From Desulfurobacteriaceae bacterium (lineage in GTDB: Bacteria; Aquificota; Aquificia; Desulfurobacteriales; DQVG01): DNA of 8,842 bases. Made by a program: the position numbers and the translations under genes. Shown here piece by piece: positions 1 to 5,834 of the stretch. The notes below the pieces were generated by a model, which was given only the letters and a program-made list of their open reading frames with translations, did not search any database and had not been told where the DNA came from. How positions within the stretch are numbered: position 1 is the stretch's first letter; the number at the start of each line of letters is the position of its first letter. The stretch lies in contig DQVG01000038.1 of NCBI GenBank assembly GCA_015661865.1, positions 1-8,842 on the forward strand, read 5' to 3'.

Positions 1-536
1 AGTTCTTTTCCATCTATAAAATCTTCTATAATAAATTTTTCATCTAAGTCTTTTATTTTTTCAAAGATTTCAAAAATTTCTTTTTTATTTTCAATAAGTT
101 GAACTCCCAAAGAAGATCCCAATTTACAAGGTTTTATAATAGCTGGAAATATATTCCAACTTAAAAGATCTTCCTCATTTTTTATTATTTTATATTTTGG
201 AGTAGGAATATTATTTTCTATAAAAATTAATTTAGAAATTTCTTTATCTGTAGCTTTAAAAGAAGCATCATAAGAAGAGCCAGTATAGGGAATATTGATT
301 AATTCAAAAGTTCCTTGAATTCTTCCTTCTTCTCCTGGAATTCCATGCATACAAATAAATACTTTATCTGTAAATGCCGACTTTATATCTTGTATAAATG
401 TTGGAGAAAATTCTATTAAAAAAGCTTCATATCCTAATTTATCTAAAGCACTTTTTACTTCTTTTGCAGATTTTTCAGATATTTCTGCCTCTGGAGAAGG
501 CCCTCCATAAAGAATAGCTACTCTCTGAATAGGCAT
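1..536 (-). CDS. ddl: D-alanine--D-alanine ligase, N-terminal part (cut by window edge)
   Basis: This is the N-terminal 178 codons of an ATP-grasp ligase that joins two D-alanines for the peptidoglycan stem peptide in the cytoplasm. Translating the minus strand from the ATG at 536-534 gives family landmarks in the right order. GGPSPEAEIS (residues 11-20) holds E16, the equivalent of the catalytic Glu15 of E. coli DdlB. MHGIPGEEG (63-71) matches the usual HGxxGEDG, with E in place of D. IPYTGSS lies at 82-88, DK at 97-98, and KPCKLGSSLGV (135-145) includes the ATP-binding lysine and the catalytic-triad serine. The C-terminal ATP-grasp half lies beyond base 1. A strong ribosome site (AAAGGAGC, about 543-549) sits about six bases before the ATG and fixes the start. 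The upstream gene on the same strand ends 69 bp away, so the two could be co-transcribed. No murB or murC neighbour is visible. Confidence 0.93.
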   Translation of the reverse strand, partial: MPIQRVAILYGGPSPEAEISEKSAKEVKSALDKLGYEAFLIEFSPTFIQDIKSAFTDKVFICMHGIPGEEGRIQGTFELINIPYTGSSYDASFKATDKEISKLIFIENNIPTPKYKIIKNEEDLLSWNIFPAIIKPCKLGSSLGVQLIENKKEIFEIFEKIKDLDEKFIIEDFIDGKE

Positions 537-605
537 TCTTTGCTCCTTTTATATAGTATTAATTTATAAATATAATAAAAAATAATTAAAATAATAATAA
601 TTTCT

Positions 606-1733
606 TTAACTATAAGTAAAATCTTTTAAAAGTTTACAAATTTCTAAAGCTCTATATAAAGAAGAATGTCTCATTTTAATTTTATAATTTTTAATTTTTC
701 CTAAACATCCTAAGATTGCTCCAAATGGGCAAAGTTTTAAGCAAATTCCACAATAAAGACAATTATCTAAAAAACCTTCTTCTTTTGAAAATGCTTGAGC
801 TGGACAATACTCTTCTATAAGGCAGGTTGAGCAGTTATGACAGTGATTTTTATTAAATTTTAATTTCAAATCTCCATTCCAAGCTTCTTTATAATTGGAA
901 AAATCTATAACTTGTCTTCCTTGAACCTTTGCTATAGGGAGTTTTATATTTTTCATACTTTTTGTTAGAATATTATCCATTTCCTTCTTATCAAAATTTT
1001 TTAAATTCTTTTTATATCCCATACCTACATAAAATTCTAAAGAGCTTTTTTGTTTAAAACTGCCAAAAAATTTTCTATCTACATTTTTAAAATCTACTAA
1101 AACACTTAAATTTGGTTTTTCCTTAGAACTTCGAGTTCCTGGGCCTAAGACAAGTCCCCAAGTTCCAGCTATAAAAACTTTTTCTCCTTCTTTGATATTA
1201 AAAATTTCTAAGGGGTTTAGAACACCACAACCACTAAAAGTAATTTCTCCTTTATCTAAATAATCATAAGAAAAAATTGTTTTTTCTTTCTTTTCACTTA
1301 CAAAAGCCATGTAATTTTTTACGCATACTCTTGTAAATAAGAGCTTAGAATATAAAAAATCTTTTTTCAATACTTTAAAATTAATAAAATCTATCTTATT
1401 CTCATAATCTATTGCCTTTATTAAAACTGATACTTTTTCCTTTTTTAATAACTTATCTAAAAAAGAAGGACGATTAATTATTCCATCCAAAATGCCTAAA
1501 CCTTCATTTGGAGCGGGACCTACTAAAACTTTATCATTTTCTATATAAGCTTCTTGAACGTATTTATACCTGCCAGGAGGAGCAAACTTAAGTTCAAAAA
1601 TAAAGGAAACCGCAGAAATTACTGCAAATGTAGCTGTAGTAATAACATCATACTTTTTTAAAGTCTTTATTTTTTCTTCTTTTTCTAAAGTAGATAAAAT
1701 ATTACTTAAACTATAAGCATCTATTATTTTCAT
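606..1733 (-). CDS. DUF39 (COG1900/HcyBio) protein fused to a 2[4Fe-4S] ferredoxin domain
   Basis: The protein has 375 residues. Residues 1 to about 285 resemble the DUF39/COG1900 family, whose characterised members pass sulfur to aspartate semialdehyde to make homocysteine in methanogens and some anaerobes. The visible family-like segments are ITTATF (31-36), FTRVCVKNY (133-141), FSGCGVLNP (166-174) and the glycine-rich FIAGTWGLVLGPGT (187-200). Residues 296-345 form a ferredoxin with two cysteine sets: C298, C301, C304, C310-P and C325, C328, C331, C335-P. It should therefore bind two [4Fe-4S] clusters and receive or donate electrons. The first 136 residues contain no cysteine, so both catalytic cysteines I recall for the sulfurtransferase (Cys54 and Cys131 of the Methanosarcina enzyme) are missing; S40 takes the place of the first. 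The domain order recalls the 'methanogenesis marker 16' branch, so the homocysteine role is uncertain. The ATG at 1733 follows AAAAGGAA (about 1742-1749). Confidence 0.8.
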   Translation of the reverse strand: MKIIDAYSLSNILSTLEKEEKIKTLKKYDVITTATFAVISAVSFIFELKFAPPGRYKYVQEAYIENDKVLVGPAPNEGLGILDGIINRPSFLDKLLKKEKVSVLIKAIDYENKIDFINFKVLKKDFLYSKLLFTRVCVKNYMAFVSEKKEKTIFSYDYLDKGEITFSGCGVLNPLEIFNIKEGEKVFIAGTWGLVLGPGTRSSKEKPNLSVLVDFKNVDRKFFGSFKQKSSLEFYVGMGYKKNLKNFDKKEMDNILTKSMKNIKLPIAKVQGRQVIDFSNYKEAWNGDLKLKFNKNHCHNCSTCLIEEYCPAQAFSKEEGFLDNCLYCGICLKLCPFGAILGCLGKIKNYKIKMRHSSLYRALEICKLLKDFTYS

Positions 1734-1781
1734 AAAAAATTTCCTTTTAAGGATATTTTTTTTGCAGATACTAAGGAAAAT

Positions 1782-1787
1782 ATTATA
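1782..1787 (-). promoter_or_regulatory. possible -10 box for the DUF39-ferredoxin gene
   Basis: Read on the minus strand, these bases are a perfect TATAAT about 50 bp upstream of the ATG at 1733. There is no good -35 hexamer 16-18 bp further upstream; the nearest candidate, CTGAAA at 1815-1810, is 22 bp away. In DNA this AT-rich a chance match is likely, so only the box is seen and the promoter is inferred. Confidence 0.3.
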
Positions 1788-1940
1788 CTATTTATAGCTA
1801 AAATTATTTTTTCAGAAAAGCATTGATAAAAAACAATGAGTTTTCAATATCTATCTTTAGAAAATAATTTTTTTATTTTACTGAAATTCAAAAAAGTAGG
1901 TATTGGAAATGTTTGGGGCAATTTTAAGATTTTTTTTGTA

Positions 1941-2036
1941 ATAATTATTAGATTTGCAAGTAAAATGATTATCAAATTTGCAATTAAAATGATTGTTAAG
2001 TTTGCAATTGGAATTATTATTAAACTTGTAATTCAT
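1941..2036. repeat. four tandem degenerate 24-bp repeats
   Basis: Four head-to-tail units of exactly 24 bp lie at 1941-1964, 1965-1988, 1989-2012 and 2013-2036. By hand alignment, units 1 and 2 share 20 of 24 bases, units 2 and 3 share 19, and units 3 and 4 share 16. The first three units share the core TTTGCAA; the fourth has CTTGTAA. The five differences between units 2 and 3 are all transitions. Read on the plus strand the units encode IIIRFASK, MIIKFAIK, MIVKFAIG and IIIKLVIH, an alternating hydrophobic/basic 8-mer. The even spacing could also mean repeated protein-binding sites (iteron- or operator-like). Function is unknown. Confidence 0.75.
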
Positions 2037-2178
2037 ACATTAAAACGGTCAAAATTACAAAATATCTGGAAAGCTAAACTTTAAGGTATTGAAATCTAAA
2101 TTAAAAGCAATAACTCTCCTCTATAGTAACCTATTTTTCCTAATGTTTTTCTATAATTTTTAATTTTATATTCTTTTC

Positions 2179-2204
2179 TTAAGTAATAAGATTTTTATAC
2201 TTAA
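2179..2204. promoter_or_regulatory. inverted repeat in the leader of the translin operon
   Basis: The arms TTAAGTA (2179-2185) and TACTTAA (2198-2204) are perfect complements separated by 12 bp. A possible -10 box, TATACT (2196-2201), overlaps the right arm, and the translin ATG is 74 bp further on. This could be an operator, but the arms are short and AT-only apart from one G/C pair, so chance is a real alternative. A second possible -10, TAAAAT, lies at 2224-2229. Confidence 0.3.
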
Positions 2205-2274
2205 ATTTTTCCTACGAATTATGTAAAATACTTCATATTTTTAAGAAGAATTTAAATTTTTAGGAGGAATAATA

Positions 2275-2871
2275 ATGGCTTTACTTGATTCTAGTTATAT
2301 AAGTAAGCTTCGAGAGCATTTTAGGGCATTAGAAGATAAAAAAGATCTTTTTAAGCAGACTGCAATTAAAGTAAATCGTCGTTCAAAAGAGGTAATATAT
2401 GCTTTGATAAGGGATGATTGGGCAAGAGCCGAGGAAGCTAGGAAGGAAATGCATGAGCTTTTAAATTGGTTAAGAAATGAGCTTAAGGATGAACCTAGGT
2501 TTATAGGAATGGCTTTAACTTCTTTTCAAGAGTATGCCGAAGCAGAAATTTTATATTCTTATTTAAAATTTAAAAAAATACCTACTCATGAAGATTTACA
2601 AATAGATGAAGATTGTTATATTCAAGGTTTAGCTGATTTTTGTGGTGAGCTTTTAAGAAAGTCAGTTGAGGAGATGATAAAAGGTAATATTGATTTTGCT
2701 AAAGAATCAAAAAATGCTATTGAGGAAATTTATTTATCTCTTTTATCTTTGGAGCTTAAAAATTTTGAACTTCGAAAAAAAATAGATTATGTAGGAAATG
2801 TATTAAATAGGTTAACAGATTACATATTTCAAAAAACTACTTTTTCAAATATTAGTCAAAGGGAAAAATAA
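2275..2871 (+). CDS. translin-family protein (Translin/TRAX fold)
   Basis: This 198-residue all-helical protein is of the translin family. Eukaryotic Translin and TRAX form the hollow C3PO ribonuclease that removes siRNA passenger strands and processes tRNA fragments; archaeal and bacterial relatives assemble similar barrels. The family signature is clear: LTSFQEYAEAEIL (81-93) corresponds to the TRAX LQEYVEA helix and keeps both acidic residues (E86, E89) that match the human TRAX catalytic pair. GLADFCGELLRKSV (118-131) matches the family's G-D-L-TGEL-R helix. The third catalytic aspartate of TRAX falls near GNID (137-140), where N138 or D140 could be its equivalent, so activity is plausible but not assured. 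The length fits single-domain prokaryotic members. The start is supported by AGGAGGA (2262-2268), six bases before the ATG. It is the first gene of a five-gene run, so its promoter lies in 2085-2260. Confidence 0.85.
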   Translation: MALLDSSYISKLREHFRALEDKKDLFKQTAIKVNRRSKEVIYALIRDDWARAEEARKEMHELLNWLRNELKDEPRFIGMALTSFQEYAEAEILYSYLKFKKIPTHEDLQIDEDCYIQGLADFCGELLRKSVEEMIKGNIDFAKESKNAIEEIYLSLLSLELKNFELRKKIDYVGNVLNRLTDYIFQKTTFSNISQREK

Positions 2872-2883
2872 AGAGGATATATT

Positions 2884-3816
2884 ATGTTTGGCAAGATAAG
2901 TTTTTGTATTTCCAGTATTTTTGGATTTCTTTTTAACTTAATTTTAGCTTATAAACTCAAGGATTTTGTCCCTAAAAAAACAAAAGAGTATTTGCCAAAA
3001 GAGCATCACAGAAAAGTATCTAATTTTGGGGGCATTGCTTTTATAATTTCTTTATTAGTCGCTTTATTAATTTCCTATTCTTATTTAGATAAAAATTTAA
3101 TATATATATTTCTTTTTTCCTTAATTCCCTTTGCTTTTATTGGATTTTTAGATGATTACAAAAAACTTTTTGATCCTGAAGGTTTAAAGGAAAAACATAA
3201 GTTAATTTTACAAGTGATTTTTAGCCTTATTTTGGGAGGCGTTATTCTTCTTAAAAAAAAATATCATATTTTAGATTTAGTATTTTTTAAAATAAACCTT
3301 TCTGGTCTGTCTTTTCTAGTTTATTACCTTATTTTCTCAATTATATTTTTAAATGCCTTTAACTTTATAGATGGTATAGATGGTTTAGCGGCTAGTTTAG
3401 CTATTATCTTATTTTTACTTTTATTTGCTTTTACAGGGAAATACGAGTATCTTGTAGTAATTTCGGTTTTATTATCATTTTTATTTTTTAATTTCCCACC
3501 TGCTAAGATCTTTATGGGAGATACTGGAAGTTTAGCAATAGGAGCTCTGCTTTTAGCTTCTTTTGTATATTTTTCCTTGGAAAAAGTTCTTTTAATTTCG
3601 GGTTTTATAATCTTTTTTGAGTTTTTATCTGTAGTCCTTCAAAGATATTACTTTAAATTTACAAGAAAAATTTTTGGAGAAGGTAGAAGAATATTTAAAA
3701 TGGCGCCTTTTCATCATCACTTAGAAAAATGTGAAATTCCCCAAACAAAAATTTTAGGAAGTTTTGTTGTATTAACAGCTTTTTTTAGTTTGATATCTTA
3801 TCTCATTTTTTATTAA
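2884..3816 (+). CDS. MraY-like polyprenyl-phosphate phospho-sugar transferase
   Basis: This 310-residue integral membrane protein belongs to the MraY/WecA superfamily, which moves a sugar-1-phosphate from a nucleotide sugar to a polyprenyl phosphate carrier at the inner membrane. Key motifs are FIGFLDDYKK with D90/D91, NAFNFIDGIDGLA (157-169) with N160, D163 and D166, FMGDTGSLAIG (210-220) with D213, and MAPFHHHLE (273-281). The triple histidine H277-279 is the MraY hallmark. It differs from textbook MraY (about 320-360 residues). It is short, the usual N-terminal K-GTPTMGG motif is replaced by HHRKVSNFGGIAF (41-53), which is closer to WecA-type enzymes, and the Gly-Trp after HHHxE is absent. 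It lies outside any division/cell-wall cluster. It could be the cell's real MraY or a paralogue for another glycan. The ATG follows GAGG (2873-2876), 12 bp after translin. About ten hydrophobic segments are visible. Confidence 0.85.
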   Translation: MFGKISFCISSIFGFLFNLILAYKLKDFVPKKTKEYLPKEHHRKVSNFGGIAFIISLLVALLISYSYLDKNLIYIFLFSLIPFAFIGFLDDYKKLFDPEGLKEKHKLILQVIFSLILGGVILLKKKYHILDLVFFKINLSGLSFLVYYLIFSIIFLNAFNFIDGIDGLAASLAIILFLLLFAFTGKYEYLVVISVLLSFLFFNFPPAKIFMGDTGSLAIGALLLASFVYFSLEKVLLISGFIIFFEFLSVVLQRYYFKFTRKIFGEGRRIFKMAPFHHHLEKCEIPQTKILGSFVVLTAFFSLISYLIFY

Positions 3817-3840
3817 AAGTTTAAACATAAGAGGGTTAAA

Positions 3841-4704
3841 ATGAAATTTATATCTTCAAAACAAAAAGGAGATATTTTCATATTTGGAGTTCCTTATGAT
3901 GCTTCTACATGTTTTTATCCGGGAACTCGATTAGCTCCTCAAAAAATAAGGGAAATGTCTTATAATTTAGAAACTTTTTCTCCTTATACTTTTTTAGATT
4001 TGGAAGATAAAAACTTTGTAGATTTAGAAGATATAGAAGTTAATGTTATAGATCCTAAAGATCTTTTTAAAAGAGTTTATGAATTTTCAAAAAAGCAACT
4101 AGATAACTTTAAAAAAGGTGTTTTAATAGGGGGAGATCATAGCACTCCCATTGGATTTGTTAAGGCTATTAAAGAGGTTTATACTAAATTAGTTTTAATT
4201 CATTTTGATGCTCATGCAGATTTAAGGGATATTTATTTAAATTCCAAATATTCTCATGCTTGCTTTGCTAGAAGAGTTTTAGACTTTAATATCCCTACTA
4301 TTCAATTTGGAATAAGAAGTTTTTCCCAAGATGAATATAAAAATTTTTATAAGGGAAATCCTTCTTTTGAAGAAGAAAAACTTTTATTTAAAAATAATAT
4401 AATGTTTATAAAAAATTGGGATATCTTAAAAGAAGTTGTCTATTTATTTAAAAATCAAGGTTATAATTTTTACATTAGTTTGGATATAGATGCTTTTGAT
4501 CCAAGCTTTGCACCTGGAACTGGTACACCTGAGGCTGGAGGAATGGATCCTTTGTCATTTTTCGAATTTATAAAATACTTAAAAAAATTAAAAATTAATT
4601 TAGTTGGTTTTGATGTAGTAGAAGTTAATCCACTTTTAGATAGTTCCAATATTACAAGTGCTTTAGCTTCTAAAATTATTAGGGAAATTTTATTAATTAT
4701 GTAG
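3841..4704 (+). CDS. speB: agmatinase-like ureohydrolase (arginase family)
   Basis: This 287-residue cytoplasmic binuclear-manganese hydrolase releases urea from a guanidino substrate. All metal-binding motifs are intact: GGDHS (97-101, H100), FDAHADLRD (122-130, D123, H125, D127) and SLDIDAFDPSFAPGTGTPE (213-231, D215, D217). The N-terminal GVPYD and PGTRLAPQKIR segments and the terminal DVVEVNP (258-264) are also typical. The motif set and length favour agmatinase (agmatine to putrescine) or, as in several thermophiles, N1-aminopropylagmatine ureohydrolase on the route to spermidine. Guanidino-acid hydrolases share these motifs, so the substrate is inferred. No decarboxylase or aminopropyltransferase gene is in the window. 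A GAGG site (3831-3834) precedes the ATG, 24 bp after the MraY-like gene. Confidence 0.87.
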   Translation: MKFISSKQKGDIFIFGVPYDASTCFYPGTRLAPQKIREMSYNLETFSPYTFLDLEDKNFVDLEDIEVNVIDPKDLFKRVYEFSKKQLDNFKKGVLIGGDHSTPIGFVKAIKEVYTKLVLIHFDAHADLRDIYLNSKYSHACFARRVLDFNIPTIQFGIRSFSQDEYKNFYKGNPSFEEEKLLFKNNIMFIKNWDILKEVVYLFKNQGYNFYISLDIDAFDPSFAPGTGTPEAGGMDPLSFFEFIKYLKKLKINLVGFDVVEVNPLLDSSNITSALASKIIREILLIM

Positions 4705-4715
4705 GAGCTAAATAA

Positions 4716-5153
4716 ATGAGATTAAGTATAATTATGTTTGCTCTTTCTATAGCTATCATTTTATTTAATATAAAACGGGCAATTAAACATAGAGCATTTT
4801 TAAACAGCATATTTAATTTTTCCCTTTTGCTTTTAGGATATTCTACTTTCGTTCTTTTAGCTCAATTAAGTTTTAAATATAAACTTCAAACATTAAATTT
4901 ACTTACTCCAGGTTTAGGATTTATCTTAGCTTCAATAATTCTTTTGTTTATAGCTTTACCTTTTAAAAATCAGATAAAATTAAAAAAATATGCAAAAATT
5001 AACTTTTTTGCATATTTGAGCTTTATTTCCTTTATATTAGGATTAATATTAAAATTTTACATTTTAATAAACTTTGCCCTTATTCTATTTTCTTATCTCA
5101 TATTTTGGTTTATGGCTAATAAATTGATATTCAAAGAACAAATTGATACATAA
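4716..5153 (+). CDS. small multi-pass membrane protein of unknown function
   Basis: I do not recognise this 145-residue protein. It is hydrophobic, with about five predicted membrane spans (roughly residues 3-18, 31-52, 63-83, 95-112 and 113-134), separated by short basic stretches such as IKRAIKHR (19-26) and KNQIKLKKYAK (84-94). Lysine and arginine concentrate in the first and third connecting loops, which would place these on the cytoplasmic side. There is no cysteine, no catalytic-looking motif and no cleavable signal peptide. It is probably real: the AGGAG ribosome site (4703-4707) overlaps the stop codon of the agmatinase-like gene (4702-4704), and its own stop lies six bases before the RNase HII start, so it is held in the operon and likely translated together with its neighbours. 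Confidence 0.75.
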   Translation: MRLSIIMFALSIAIILFNIKRAIKHRAFLNSIFNFSLLLLGYSTFVLLAQLSFKYKLQTLNLLTPGLGFILASIILLFIALPFKNQIKLKKYAKINFFAYLSFISFILGLILKFYILINFALILFSYLIFWFMANKLIFKEQIDT

Positions 5154-5159
5154 TCTATT

Positions 5160-5834
5160 ATGAGTCTTATTTTTGAAGAAAAATATAAAAATTTAAAAAT
5201 TTGTGGAATAGACGAAGCTGGTCGAGGACCCTTAGCAGGGCCAGTTGTAGTAGCTGGAGTTATCTTAAAAAATCCTTTAAAATTATTTTTAAAAAAGGAC
5301 TCTAAAGGATTAAGTTTTAAAAAAAGATTAATCTTTTTTAAAGAAATTTTAAAAGAATCAGAAAATTTTCATATAGAAATTCTTGATAATGAAGATATTG
5401 ATAAATTAAATATTTACCAAGCAACTTTAAAGGGAGCTAATAAAATTCACAAAAAACTAAATCCTCAAATATCTCTAACCGACGCCTTGAAACTAAAAAC
5501 AGATAATCATATTTCTATTATAAAAGGAGATATAAAAAGCCAATCTATAGCTGCAGCTAGTATTTTAGCTAAAGTAACAAGAGATTTTATTATGATCTTT
5601 ATAGATAAATTCTTTCCCGAATACCATTTTAAAAAACATAAAGGTTATCCTACAAAATTGCATAAGGAAGTTATAAATAAAAATGGGATTACACCTTTTC
5701 ACAGAAAAAGTTTTTCAGACATAAAAAATTTACCTTTAAATACAAAAAATTTTCATACTTTTTATTTTTTAAAAAAAGAAAATCGAGAAAAACTTTATAA
5801 AAGAGTTTTAAAACTGCTCTTAAAAGTCTATTAA
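5160..5834 (+). CDS. rnhB: ribonuclease HII
   Basis: This 224-residue enzyme cuts the RNA strand of RNA-DNA hybrids and starts removal of single ribonucleotides from DNA. The diagnostic segments are CGIDEAGRGPLAGPVVVAGV (15-34) with catalytic D18 and E19, DSKGLSFKKR (47-56, normally DSKKL), and IKGDIKSQSIAAASILAKVTRD (121-142) with D142. The remaining acidic residue is probably D108 in the TDAL segment, where the family usually has DG. FKKHKGYPTKLH (157-168) and TPFHRKSF (178-185) complete the fold. Little separates it from the upstream gene: its stop is six bases before this ATG and no good Shine-Dalgarno site is visible, so translation may depend on coupling. It is last in the operon, and its final 15 bp are also the 3' end of the opposing pseudaminic acid synthase gene. 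Confidence 0.93.
   Translation: MSLIFEEKYKNLKICGIDEAGRGPLAGPVVVAGVILKNPLKLFLKKDSKGLSFKKRLIFFKEILKESENFHIEILDNEDIDKLNIYQATLKGANKIHKKLNPQISLTDALKLKTDNHISIIKGDIKSQSIAAASILAKVTRDFIMIFIDKFFPEYHFKKHKGYPTKLHKEVINKNGITPFHRKSFSDIKNLPLNTKNFHTFYFLKKENREKLYKRVLKLLLKVY

Larger units (their letters stand above)
1734..2274. other. 541-bp divergent intergenic region without a convincing gene
   Basis: This lies between the minus-strand DUF39 gene and the plus-strand translin operon. It is strongly AT-rich and should hold the promoters for both directions. An 82-codon plus-strand frame (1836-2084) is open, but its ATG has no Shine-Dalgarno site. The middle of that frame is made of the 24-bp repeats at 1941-2036, whose period is a multiple of three, which keeps frames open by construction. 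The complementary strand also has an open frame over the repeats (2036 to 1878, 52 codons, Asn/Lys-rich), again without a ribosome site. Neither looks like a protein I recognise. No GC-rich fold, tRNA or insertion-sequence end is visible. Decayed coding sequence or repeat-bearing regulatory DNA are the remaining readings. Confidence 0.6.

Noticed and set aside
1878..2036. 52-codon minus-strand frame over the same repeats (Asn/Cys/Lys-rich)
   Set aside because: It has no ribosome site, its composition reflects the repeat, and it is no better supported than the plus-strand frame.
1941..2036. CRISPR array
   Set aside because: The units are contiguous 24-bp tandem repeats with no unique spacers and imperfect identity.
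1836..2084. 82-codon open frame with hydrophobic repeats
   Set aside because: It has no Shine-Dalgarno site and its openness is explained by the 24-bp repeats, which keep both strands open. I recognise no protein family, so it is described as a repeat within the intergenic region rather than as a gene.
5770..5815. Hairpin near the end of rnhB
   Set aside because: The AAAACT/AGTTTT arms are six AT-rich base pairs inside coding sequence, too weak to call a terminator.
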